The notes beneath the pieces were generated by a model that saw only the letters and a program-made list of their open reading frames with translations, had not been told where the DNA came from and did not search any database. Shown piece by piece: positions 1 to 9,998 of a stretch of 64,000 nucleotides of DNA; position 1 is the stretch's first letter, and the number at the start of each line of letters is the position of its first letter. The stretch is taken from NCBI GenBank assembly GCA_035570275.1, contig DATMNI010000179.1, positions 1 to 64,000 on the forward strand. Direction: 5' to 3'. The translations under genes and the position numbers were made by a program. This DNA comes from DATMNI01 sp035570275 (GTDB lineage: Bacteria > Acidobacteriota > Terriglobia > Bryobacterales > Bryobacteraceae).

Positions 1-464
1 GTACAGGTAGCGGACAAGCCAAAAACACGAACATGCTCGCTTGAAAGCCTGCGCTACGTGCCGTGGCGGCGTTGTCGTTCTCCGCCCCCTCCTCGCCGAA
101 TCCGTGGTGTGTGCCCAAGCCGTAGACCGTCGCCGCACGGCGTTGCGTCCGTTCGAAGTTCTGGCTGATTTGACGTAGTAGTCCCTGGCCCAGCCAGACG
201 GCGCGATGCTCTTGCGTTGAACGGTCGGTAGCTCCCGGCAATAGTTTGTTCAAAGGGGCGTGTCGGTCTTCCGTGCCCGCGGCGGCAGCCAGACCCTATA
301 TGTATGCCACGAAGCATCCGTTTTGTGGGACTGGCGTGGAAAGGTGTGACCTACAAACCAATTCTACATCAAAATGTTTTTTGACGGCCCAGTCGCTTGC
401 TTTTTAATGCCAAACGTGTAACGCTCTTCCCTACGCAGGTCACTAGAACTGAGCCGCCACGACC
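1..464. other. No gene recognised upstream of the Tc locus
   Basis: I see no reading frame here with recognisable protein features. The minus-strand frame that is open toward the left edge has no start codon until very late and reads as low-complexity Arg/Ala-rich sequence. The last stretch (about 340-460) is the leader of the Tc-like locus; no clear promoter or Shine-Dalgarno sequence could be fixed in it. Confidence 0.4.
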
Positions 465-2111
465 GTGATGCCTTCATACGAAGGATCGTTCAATGAAAAA
501 CCGGCACCCAGTGGACGATCTGGAAGTGCGCCCTCGTCACACCAGCCTGACCCATCGGCGAACGGCACGCCCTTACCTTCGCTGAGTCTGCCCAAGGGTG
601 GCGGTGCAATCCGCGGTATCGGGGAGAAGTTCGCTGCCAATCCAGTCACCGGCACCGGGTCCCTGAACGTCCCCATTTATGTCAGCCCGGGGCGCTCCGG
701 ATTCGGGCCGCAACTCTCGCTCTCTTATGATTCCGGTTCCGGGAACAGCCCGTTCGGCTTTGGCTGGTCGCTGGCGCTGCCGGCGGTGACCCGCAAGACC
801 GACAAAGGCCTGCCGCAATACCAGGATGCTCAGGAATCCGACGTTTTCATCCTGTCCGGGGTCGAGGACCTGGTGCCCTCGCTCGTGGAGGGGCTGTGGA
901 GTCCGGATATCACGGCACCTCGATCAATGTACGGCAAGCAGTATGCGATTCATCGTTATCGGCCGCGCGTTGAGGGTTTGTTCGCGCGGATTGAACGCTG
1001 GATCAATCTGTCGGACCCGCAAGACACGTTTTGGCGCTCCATCTCCAAGGACAACATCACCACGTGGTACGGAAAGACTTCGGAGAGCCGAATTGCCGAC
1101 CCGGCCGACCCGGCCGACCCGGCCCATCCGAGCCGCATCTGTAGCTGGCTCATCTGTGAGAGCTACGACGACAGAGGCAATGCCATTGTTTATCACTACA
1201 AGCGTGAGGACTCCAAAAAAGTCGATCTGACACAGGTCAACGAGCGCAATCGCTCGGATGTCACCCGATCGGCAAACCAGTATCTCAAGCATGTCTTCTA
1301 CGGCAACCGTACGCCGTATTTTCCCGACCTGAAGCTCCCTGCCCCGGTTCCGCTGCCCATAGACAAGGACTGGTGTTTCGAACTGGTGTTCGATTATGGC
1401 GAGCACGATCTGAAAAACCCCGTTCCTCAAGATACCGGCGCGCTCTGGGACTGCCGGCTCGATCCTTTTTCCACATACCGGTCTACGTTCGAAGTCCGCA
1501 CGTACCGCCTCTGCCGCCGCGCGCTGATGTTTCATCATTTCGCGGAGGAGGCTAATGTCGGGCCCAACTGCCTGGTTCGCTCGACAGACCTTAAGCATTC
1601 CCCACCCACACCGCCCGTGGATCCGTCCCAGCCTTTCTATTCTTACCTGCTCTCGGTGACGCAGACGGGCTACGCCGGCGGTGTTCTTCCGAATTCGCTG
1701 CCCCCTTTGGAGTTCGAGTACACGGCCGCAACCGTGGATGAGACCGTACGGGACGTCGATCGCGAAAGCTTGAAGAACCTGCCCTACGGACTCGATGGCG
1801 CGCACTATCGCTGGGCCGATCTGGATGGTGAGGGCCTGTCGGGCATCCTGACCGAGCAGGCTGGAAGCTGGTTCTACAAGGCCAACCTGAGCCCCGTAAA
1901 TCGGCACACCCTTGATGGCAGGCGGTACACACTGCCGCTGTTCGCTCCGGTGGAACTGGTCGCTAGACAACCATCCATGGCGGCTCTCAACAGCGGCCGG
2001 CAACAATTGCTCAGCCTCTCCGGCGACGGCCACTGGATCTGGTGGATTTCGAGGGCGCGACGCCCGGCTATTTCGAACGGACTGAAGATGCCGGCTGGGA
2101 GCCTTTCGTAA
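465..2111 (+). pseudogene. Tc toxin TcB-like, SpvB domain (segment 1 of a broken gene)
   Basis: This is the N-terminal part of a TcB/SpvB-type protein, the cocoon-forming subunit of Tc (ABC) toxin complexes. It reads from GTG 465 or ATG 468. The sequence GGGAIRGIGEKF, then the region giving SLSYDSGSGNSPFGFGWSL and a SGVEDLVP motif, are typical SpvB-domain signatures, followed by RYRPRVEGLFARIERW. Near nucleotide 2035 the frame is lost: the expected continuation LSGDGHLDLVDFEGATPGYF (an FG-GAP/VCBS blade) is found one frame away, and one extra C after 'ggccac' would restore it. There is no signal peptide, as usual for Tc subunits. A 9-bp unit is tandemly repeated at 1095-1121 (ADP-ADP-ADP). 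Family call is firm; whether the break is real or a read error is open. Confidence 0.8.
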
Positions 2112-2390
2112 GCTTCCAATCGTTGCCCGTGCTGGACTGGCACAATCCGGAACTAAAGTTCGTCGATCTCACCGGAGACGGTTTCGCCGATCTTCTGATC
2201 AGCGAAGGCGATGCCTTCTGGTGGTACAAATCGCTCGCCGCGTTGGGATTTGCCAGTGGACAGCGCGTACCGCAAGCCTTGGACCAGGAGATGGGCCCGA
2301 AGGTCATCTTCTCGGACAGCACGGAATCGATCTTCCTGGCGGACCTGTCCGGCGATGGGCTCACCGACCTGGTCGCGTTCGCAACGGGGA
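2042..2390 (+). pseudogene. TcB-like propeller blades (segment 2 of the broken gene)
   Basis: This short stretch continues segment 1 in another frame. It encodes VDFEGATPGYFERTEDAGW, then two FG-GAP/VCBS-like blades with the calcium-loop pattern DLTGDGFADLLI and DLSGDGLTDLV, as in the TcB beta-propeller that docks on TcA. Past about nucleotide 2380 the frame turns to unrelated Arg/Ser-rich sequence, while the expected V-RVRNGEVCYWPNLGYGRFG appears in the third frame. One added C at 'ctggtcgcg' would fuse the two. So the propeller is cut twice within 350 bases. Confidence 0.75.
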
Positions 2391-5300
2391 GGTATGCTAC
2401 TGGCCGAATCTCGGCTATGGGCGCTTCGGAGCCAAGGTCACGATGGACCACGCGCCGTGGTTCGACCGGCCCGACTTGTTCGATGGACGCCGCATCCGTC
2501 TGGCGGATATTGACGGATCGGGAACCGCCGACATCATTTATTTCGCCAGCGGCGCGGTTGACCTGTACTTCAACCAGTCCGGCAACGCCTGGGGCGCAAA
2601 GCGCAGCTTGAGCCATTTTCCATCCGTGGAGAGCGTCTCGTCCGCGACCGCTCTGGACCTTCTCGGCAATGGTACCGCGTGTCTGGCTTGGTCCTCCCCC
2701 CTGCCCGGCAATGCCCGCCGGGCGATGCGCTACATCGATTTAATGGGCGGCCAGAAGCCCCACCTGCTGGTGCGAGTGACCAACAATCTGGGCGCCGAAA
2801 CCGTGGTCCAGTATGCGCCCTCCACCAGGTTCTACGTTGCCGACAAGCTGGCCGGCAAACCCTGGGTGACCCGCCTCCCGTTCCCCGTGCATGTTGTGGA
2901 ACGAGTGCAAACCTACGACTACATCAGCCGCAACTTGTTCGTCACGCTCTATGCCTACCATCACGGTTACTACGATGGCGTGGAGCGCGAGTTTCGCGGC
3001 TTCGGCCGGGTGGACCAATGGGACGCCGAAGAATTCGCAACCCTCACGAGCTCCACTGATTTCCCTCAGCCCACCAACGTGGCGGCGGCATCCAACGTGC
3101 CGCCGGTATGCACGAAAACCTGGTTTCACACTGGCGCCTTTTTCGGAGAGACAAAAGTTTCCAAGTATTTCGCGCACGAGTATTACACGGAAGGAGATTC
3201 TTCCGATGCAATCCGCGGCCTCAAGAGCGAGCAACTCGAGGCGATGCTGCTCGACGATACGGTTTTGCCCACAACCATCCTGCTTCCCAGCGATACGCTT
3301 CCCGAGGGTACCAACCACCTCGGTGACGAGGATACCGTGGTCCCGTCCACCTACAGCGAGGTGTTTCGCAATGCCGCTGTTCTAGCGAGCGCGAGCCCTG
3401 TCTTCGTCCCGCTCAACCAAAGCACTATCATAGCGGCCTCGAATCCAGGGCTTATCGCTATCACAACCGCGGCGCCCCACGGCTATCAGACCGGTATGCG
3501 GGTTTCCATCAGTGGCGTCCTGGGGAATGCAGTCGCGAACGGCACATCTACCATCACGGTCACGAGTCCCACATCGTTCACGCTGAATGGATCCTCGGGA
3601 AATGGCGACTGGACCAGTGGCGGCATTGCGACAGGGGTCTTATCTGGCAACAAGATCATTCCCGATCCTTCCCCCACGCCGCCGCCAACGCCAACGCCGG
3701 AGCAAAACGCAATCGCCGCCTCCCTCGGGCTGAGCGCCGACGATATCTCGGCGATTCTGGCGTTCACGGGCGCCGCCAACGCTCTGTCGCTCGACACGCT
3801 CAACGTGCTGTTGCGGTACCAGCGGCTGTCCTCTTCACTCTCGCTCGGCATTTCCGACCTCATTCTGTGGATAGAGCTCACCGGTCGCAAGCCCTTCCCC
3901 GGATCGCCGGCCGATACGCTGGAGTTTTGCCGCCGTCTCGCGGTTCTCCAGGGTACCGGGCTTGCCATTCACGATCTCGACTACCTGATTCGAGGCCAGT
4001 CGGAAACTCAGAGTTCGCTGGCATTCACAACCGCAAGGGCCACTGCCGTCCTCCAGGCCATTCGCGACGCGGTGGCAAAACTCCCGGGCGCGACCAGCAT
4101 CCCGATACCGGCCTACGACGCGACTACCATTCAAACCATCTTCGTGACGGCTCTGGCGGCGGCGACCGGGACCAGGGCGAATGTCGTCACCCCGGTCCTT
4201 CTCAAGACGGGCGTTCTTCCACTTGACTCGAACACGGTCGCCCTCCTGGTGGCGCAGAACTCTCCAGTCGATCCCCTGCAGTTTCCCGCAATCGTCAACG
4301 CCTTCACATCCGTGGCCAAGGCGGCAGCGCTCTTCACCGCCCTCAAGCCGACCGAGACGGAGTTCGCATTCGTGGTGCAAAACGCAGGCACATTCATTTG
4401 GCTCGATCCCAGCGCCTTGCCCCTGGCCCCAACGAACGTGAGCCCGTATAGCCAATTCGAGGCGCTTCTTCGCGCGCTCAGGCTCAATAAACGGCAGACG
4501 GCGCGGACGCCCAAGCTGTTCGATATCCTTGGCCTCTGGCTTCCGCCCAATTCGCTTCCGGATGTGGGCCCCACGATTGACGCCCTCGCACTGGCGCTAA
4601 ACGCCAGCGTCAACGACGTCATCGCCATCGCGCAGGCGCTTGGTGCGACGAAGCCCGGCCTGACGCTCGGGACCCTACCCGGCTCGCTGGCCGATATGGC
4701 GATGCTGACATCGATCGCGAGCGCTCTGGACGTTGTGGCGCGCTATGGCATCAGCGGTATGGCCCTGGTGCAGCTCGCGACGGTCCCGGCCAATCCGGAA
4801 ACGGCATCCGCCGCGAGGGGAGCCTTGCAGGCGCAGTACGCGCAGAGCGCCTGGTTCGGCGCCATTCAGCCGGTGGAAGATGTGCTGCGCCAGAACCGCC
4901 GCGACGCCCTGGTTGCGTATCTGCTCAGTGATGCACTTGATGACTCCAGGCCGGCCTTGCTGACCACCGACGATATTTTCAACTACTACCTGATCGATCC
5001 GGAGATGTGTCCTTGCGCCTTGATGACCCGCCTGCTCCAGGCCTCGCTGGCCATCCAGCAATTCATGCAGCAATGCTTCCTGAACCTCTCCTTCGCCAAC
5101 GTAAGCGTCGATATGTCGAATGCCGATCTGGTGAAAGAGTGGGAGTGGAGGCAGCAGTACCGCCTGTGGCAGGCAAATCGCGAGGTATTTCTGTACCCGG
5201 AGAACTACCTCCTGCCGGAACTGCGCACCAACGCGTCGCCGTTCTTCTCCGATCTGGAAAATGAACTCCGCCAAAGCAACTGTGATGGGGACGCGGTCGA

Positions 5301-5718
5301 GACTGCGCTGGAGAACTACCTCCGGAAGCTGGTGGGCGTAGCGAATTTGCAGGTGGCCGCTCACTGTAATCAGACCAATCCCGACGGCTCGACTGTCTTG
5401 CACGTTTTCGCGCGCACGAGCGCGACGCCGCCGCAGTGGTACTACCGCGCCCGCACCGGGAAGACGCCGGACTCGGGAAGCTGGAGCGCGTGGGAGCCGC
5501 TCAACTTGGATATAGCCTCTCAGCATCTCATTCCGGTGGTGTGGGATCGGCGGCTCCATCTGATCTGGCCCGTGTTCAAACAGATCTCCGAAAAACAGAG
5601 CGATCAACAGGTTTCATCCAGCAGCGGCGGAGGCACCAAAAGTCCGCCCCAGAAATTCTGGGCGGTCGAGTTCGCAATGAGCGAGCTTAGCGCGGGGCAG
5701 TGCAGGCCAAACGAATGA
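2380..5718 (+). pseudogene. TcB middle region fused to TcA VRP1 and neuraminidase-like regions (segment 3)
   Basis: In order: the end of the TcB propeller (RNGEVCYWPNLGYGRFG, DIDGSGTADIIYF), the TcB middle region (LLVRVTNNLGAETVVQYAPS, HHGYYDGVEREFRGFGRVDQ, CTKTWFHTGAFF), then at about 3410-3650 a small beta domain with the pattern HGYQTGMRVSISGV..ITVTSPTSFTLNGSSGNG, a Pro-rich linker, and from about 3700 a TcA-type VRP1 region (LLRYQRLSSSLSLGISDLI..IELTGRKPF). From about 4900 it becomes the TcA 'ABC toxin N-terminal' and neuraminidase-like regions (FNYYLIDPEMCPCALMTRL, EWRQQYRLWQANREVFLYPE). TcB and TcA are normally separate proteins, and the TcB part stops before its RHS shell, so this is a chimera. 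The frame ends at 5718; one G added near 5700 would continue it in the next segment. Confidence 0.75.
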
Positions 5719-7250
5719 TCGCGGGCAAGGTTTTTCTAAACACCGAGTCTTCCCCCCTCGCGTTCACGTTCTGGGCCAGTCAGGATTCCGCGTTCAATCT
5801 GCAGATCCAAGTCTATTTCAACGCGATTGCAGATGCCATTAAAGAAGCCATTAGCGAAGGCATCAAGGCTCACAAGGACATGATTGCGGCCATAATTGCG
5901 CAACAAGAGGCGGAGAATAAAGCCAATAGCCAATTCAACTCCACAATAGGTGGCACAACGTTGGGTGATTTGTTAGGAGTACCTCCCGCACAAGATCCCG
6001 GATTATCTGTTGGGACGTCAGTCCAGCAGGAGTTTTCATCGGTATTGTCGTCCACCGCGACAGTTACTCTTACTTGGCAAGGCGACTCCATGGTGTGGAC
6101 GACTAAGGTTGCGTCAGGTGTCACTGTGCTCGTCACCCAAGCCACGCTCCCGATACCGGAGTCTCCGTTGTCGGTCGAGGAGTTGCCCGACGTACTGCCG
6201 GGCAGTCAATACGTCGACGTGAGCCAGGAGCCCACATTCACGAAGGTCTTGCCCCTCGGGATGTCCGGTCAGCTCTTGACCCCGTCACCCTACAATTTTT
6301 CGGGACAGGATCTGGTTTACGGAGATTATAGGTTCAGCAATCCCGAACCGGCATCGCTGGATGTCTTCCGGGTGACCACCATCAATGGGCAGCCAAATCT
6401 GGATGAGCCCCCGCTGCTGGGAACCATCACCAACCCACGCCTTGTCGTTCGGCCACAAGAGCTACGTACGGGCCTCCCGTTCCCCGACTTCGCCGACCCC
6501 TTCTTCGTCGCCGACACCACGCGCACCTACCTGGTGCAGCCGCAGTCCTACACGATTTCGAGCTCGCCTCTCAGACTCAGGATCGCGAATCTCACTGAGA
6601 CTCTTTCCAGTAGTTCATCGGAACTCGCAACCAGCAAGACCAGGTCGGGCACGATGCCCGAGACGCACGCAACAGGTGCGTTGGTAATCGGCAGCGGAAG
6701 TGCGGTGTCCCAAGTACCGTCGTCCACCAGGTACGTTTTCGAGACCTTTTACCACCCGTATGCGCGAACCTTTCTCCGCGAACTGGAGATTGGCGGCGTG
6801 TCTCAGCTCATGGCGCGCCACCTACAAGTGAACCCGCAGACCGTGCGCGGTTGGACGCCAGATTTCGATTTCAAAGGGCTGTATCAACCGCAGGGTAATG
6901 TTGCGACGCCGTACCCAGGCGTAACTGGAGCTCCGGACCCTGGCGAGAGCGCTCTGGACTTCACCGCCGGCTCCAGCGGTGCGTATTCTCTCTACAACTG
7001 GGAGATGTTCTACCACATCCCTATGTTCGTGGCATCGCTCCTGATGCAGAACCAGAAATATCGGGATGCGATGACCTGGCTCGAATACATCTTCAACCCC
7101 ACGGACTCGAGTGGGGGAGATTCGCCGCAACGCTTCTGGCAGATGGCGCCGCTTAATGCCAAAAACAAGCAAGACTGGATTGTCAACGAGATCCAGAAGA
7201 TCCTGACTATTCTGGCTGCCGATACTCAGCAGGGGACCAATGATTCCTAG
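5700..7250 (+). pseudogene. TcA-like neuraminidase/channel region (segment 4, ends at an amber codon)
   Basis: This continues the TcA part: QAKRMIAGKVFLN.., then a Ser/Thr/Val-rich beta section, then the highly characteristic TcA core FETFYHPYARTFLRELEIGG and YSLYNWEMFYHIPMFVASLL, followed by TWLEYIFNPTDSS and QRFW. The frame ends at TAG 7248-7250, yet the same frame goes on without interruption as TTAAILNWMQNPFDPHAVAST, exactly where TcA proteins continue. The stop is therefore a point change inside the gene, not a natural end. Unlike the other three lesions in this locus it is not a frameshift. Whether it is suppressed or a true nonsense mutation cannot be seen from the sequence. Confidence 0.78.
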
Positions 7251-7274
7251 ACGACAGCGGCCATTCTAAATTGG

Positions 7275-9878
7275 ATGCAAAATCCATTCGATCCGCACGC
7301 CGTCGCCAGCACCCGCATCTCGGCTTATGGCAAGGCCACGGTGATGAAATTTCTGGACAACCTGATCGCCTGGGGCGACTGGTACTACAACCAGTACACC
7401 GCTGAGATGGTCAATCAGGCCGAACAACTCTATATCCTCGCCGACATGATACTGGGCCCGCCGCCACAGATGCTGCGCCTCCCCAATGCCATCCAGAGTG
7501 GCGTTGGCGCGGCCACCTACCACTCGCTCAAGAAAATCGATGACTTCTCCAATGTGCTCGTGAACATCGAGAATGTGATCGTCGCCCCCGAGCTGCCGCC
7601 GGCGGTCGTGCAGGGTACCGCCCAGACGCCGCCGCCTCTTCAGTTACCAAGCCGCGAAAACACGCTGTTGTTCTGCATTCCGCCCAACGATCAGCTTCTG
7701 GCGTATTGGGGTACCGTCTCCCAACGGCTCTACAATATCCGCCACTGCCTGAACCTGCAGGGAGTCCCGCAGCCGCTGCCCTTGTACGCGCCGCCGATCA
7801 ACCCGCTCCTCCTGATAGAGGCGGAAGCCAGTGGAGGCAGTTTCTCCAGCGCCACGCCGCCCGCCCCGATCTATCGCTTCGCGACTTACCTCCAGAAAGC
7901 GGTCGAGCTGACCAACGACGTTCGCGCCTATGGCTCGCTCATCCTGTCGGCGCTCGAAAAACAGGATGCGGAGACGCTGGCCGTGCTGCGGGCCAATCAG
8001 GAGCTCGACATCCAGACTCGAATGCTGGATGTCAAGACGACACAGGCTGCCGAGGCGCAAGACCAGATCACGGCTCTCCAGAATCAGCAGGCGGTTGTGC
8101 GGAAACGGCTTGACTTCTACTCCAAGGTCGCCTTCATGAATGCCTCTGAGACCACTGCCATCGCGCTGCAGGGGGCAGCCCTGAACGCAAACCGCATGGC
8201 CATCATATCGGACATGGCTTCGGGAGACGCTCACAACCTGCCGACCCTTAGCTTCGGGACGGACGGCCTCGCGCCTACGATATGCACGAGCTTCGGAGGC
8301 GAGAATATCGCCTCGTCAGCAGCATCGGCGGCCAGCGTCTCCCGAGGCTTAGGTGGCATTCTTGGCGAAGGCGGTGGCATGGCGGCCACAATGGGCGGTT
8401 ACCAACGGCGGATGGACGAATGGAAGCTTCAGGCACAGTTGGCCACCGCTGAGTTAACTCAGATCGCCAGCCAGATTACCGCGGCGACAGACCGCCTCAA
8501 CACCGCCAACACAGAGGTCGAAATCCAGAATGCGCAGATCTCCAACATGCAGGATGTGAGCGATTTCCTGACTGGCAAGTATACCAATGCCCAGCTCTAT
8601 AACTGGATGGTCACCCAGCTCACCACCGTGTACACACAGGCGTATCAACTGGCGTTCTCGCTGGCGCTGCAGGCCCAGAACGCTTACCACTATGAGCTTG
8701 GCAGCCTGGACACGTTCATCCAGTTTGGATATTGGGACAGCCAGCACAAGGGCCTGGCCGCGGGCGAGAGTCTCCTCTTCGATCTCCGGCGGATGGAAGC
8801 ACAGTACCTCGCCGGCAACAGCCGCGAGCTTGAATTGACCAAGCATGTCTCCCTCGCCCTTACATCACCATTGGCTCTGGTGACGCTCCGCGAAACCGGA
8901 ACGTGCCCGATCTCGCTTGACGAGATTCTTCTTGAGAACGATCATCCCGGCCAGTATTACCGGCGGCTCCGATCGGTGGCGCTCACTATTCCGTGCGTGA
9001 CCGGGCCATACACGGGAGTGCACGCGACGTTGAGCCTGACCCGCGCATGGATTCGTACTAAGGCACCTGGCGGCACGGGGTATACACCCCAGTTCGCGGC
9101 AGCCACGACCAACGTTCCAAATGTTGTCCCCTCGCCGATGGGTGCGGCTGGGACACAAATCATCGCTACCAGCAGCGGCCAAAATGACGCCGGGCTCTTT
9201 GACGTGAATCTCCATGACGAGCGCTGGCTCCCGTTCGAGGGTCAAGGTGCGATCAGCTACTGGAACCTGGTGCTCGATCCGGGCGATAACAATTTTGATT
9301 TCTCGACCATCACCGACGTCGTGCTCCATGTCCGCTACACGGCTCGCGGAGCAGGCGACCAGACCGCGGCAGAGGTCGTCCGGGACAAATTGAAGCCCCC
9401 GACCTCCCGCTCGATTCTCGTTAGCGTGCGAAGTGCGTTTGGTGGCGCCTATTACACCTTCTTTAATCCGGCTGACACGGCAACCGAGCTGACGCTAACG
9501 CTGCCGTTGACAAACGTCATCTTCCCCTTCTCGAACCTCGGGAGCGGAGGTGTGACGATTAAGACCATCACCTTTTACGTGCCTCTGTCCGTCCCCGCCG
9601 CCGGCAACGACATAGCTGCCAGCTTCGGCCCCATCGGCGGTTCCACAGTGTCCCTCGAGCTTTCGCCTGACCAGACCGGGAAGACCAACGACGGTGATCC
9701 GATTGCCGCTCTGAAAACCTCGGTCTCGCCCAATGTAGCCGCGCCGCAATCGTTCACCGTGACCGTTCCGGCCGCAAGCGTACCTTCCGCCCTGGCGACC
9801 AAGGTGAACGGGCAAGTACGGCTCGACCCCACCAAAATCGAGGACATTTTGCTCATCATCGACTATTCGATCAACTGA
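7275..9878 (+). CDS. TcA-like C-terminal part: translocation channel and TcB-binding domain (segment 5)
   Basis: This is the C-terminal third of TcA, the pore-forming subunit. It starts with a Met codon at 7275 with no visible Shine-Dalgarno, and the same frame is open back to the TAG at 7248, so an independent start is doubtful. It reads YGKATVMKFLDNLIAWGDWYY, NTLLFCIPPNDQLLAYWGTVSQRLYNIRHCLN, a long helical coil (about 8000-8650, Gln/Ala-rich, the channel), a Gly-rich hinge (SRGLGGILGEGGG), and the TcB-binding domain (SLDEILLENDHPGQYYRRLR, FEGQGAISYWNLVLDP). The end TGA at 9876-9878 is natural. As an 867-aa piece it lacks the shell needed for assembly, so it is most likely part of a dead or misread gene. 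Confidence 0.75.
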   Translation: MQNPFDPHAVASTRISAYGKATVMKFLDNLIAWGDWYYNQYTAEMVNQAEQLYILADMILGPPPQMLRLPNAIQSGVGAATYHSLKKIDDFSNVLVNIENVIVAPELPPAVVQGTAQTPPPLQLPSRENTLLFCIPPNDQLLAYWGTVSQRLYNIRHCLNLQGVPQPLPLYAPPINPLLLIEAEASGGSFSSATPPAPIYRFATYLQKAVELTNDVRAYGSLILSALEKQDAETLAVLRANQELDIQTRMLDVKTTQAAEAQDQITALQNQQAVVRKRLDFYSKVAFMNASETTAIALQGAALNANRMAIISDMASGDAHNLPTLSFGTDGLAPTICTSFGGENIASSAASAASVSRGLGGILGEGGGMAATMGGYQRRMDEWKLQAQLATAELTQIASQITAATDRLNTANTEVEIQNAQISNMQDVSDFLTGKYTNAQLYNWMVTQLTTVYTQAYQLAFSLALQAQNAYHYELGSLDTFIQFGYWDSQHKGLAAGESLLFDLRRMEAQYLAGNSRELELTKHVSLALTSPLALVTLRETGTCPISLDEILLENDHPGQYYRRLRSVALTIPCVTGPYTGVHATLSLTRAWIRTKAPGGTGYTPQFAAATTNVPNVVPSPMGAAGTQIIATSSGQNDAGLFDVNLHDERWLPFEGQGAISYWNLVLDPGDNNFDFSTITDVVLHVRYTARGAGDQTAAEVVRDKLKPPTSRSILVSVRSAFGGAYYTFFNPADTATELTLTLPLTNVIFPFSNLGSGGVTIKTITFYVPLSVPAAGNDIAASFGPIGGSTVSLELSPDQTGKTNDGDPIAALKTSVSPNVAAPQSFTVTVPAASVPSALATKVNGQVRLDPTKIEDILLIIDYSIN

Positions 9879-9881
9879 GCC

Positions 9882-9998
9882 ATGCCGACCGAAAACGATA
9901 TCGCTCAAAAACCTGTCACCGGCCCTTCCGTCTGGCAGAATGAAAGGGATTGGAAGCCGTTAACTGAAATACTAGGCAAAAGGAGTAGCAATGTTTGA
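9882..9998 (+). CDS. Possible 38-aa leader ORF overlapping the next start
   Basis: A 38-codon frame begins at ATG 9882, four bases after the TcA stop, and reads MPTENDIAQKPVTGPSVWQN.. It terminates at TGA 9996-9998, overlapping the ATG at 9991 of the next gene by eight bases. The Shine-Dalgarno of the next gene (AAGGAG) lies inside it. It could couple translation of the two large genes or be chance. No family is recognised, and no ribosome-binding site of its own is clear. Confidence 0.25.
   Translation: MPTENDIAQKPVTGPSVWQNERDWKPLTEILGKRSSNV

Noticed and set aside
54..317. 87-aa minus-strand frame at the left edge
   Set aside because: Arg/Gly-rich with no recognisable domain, no ribosome site and no support from neighbours.
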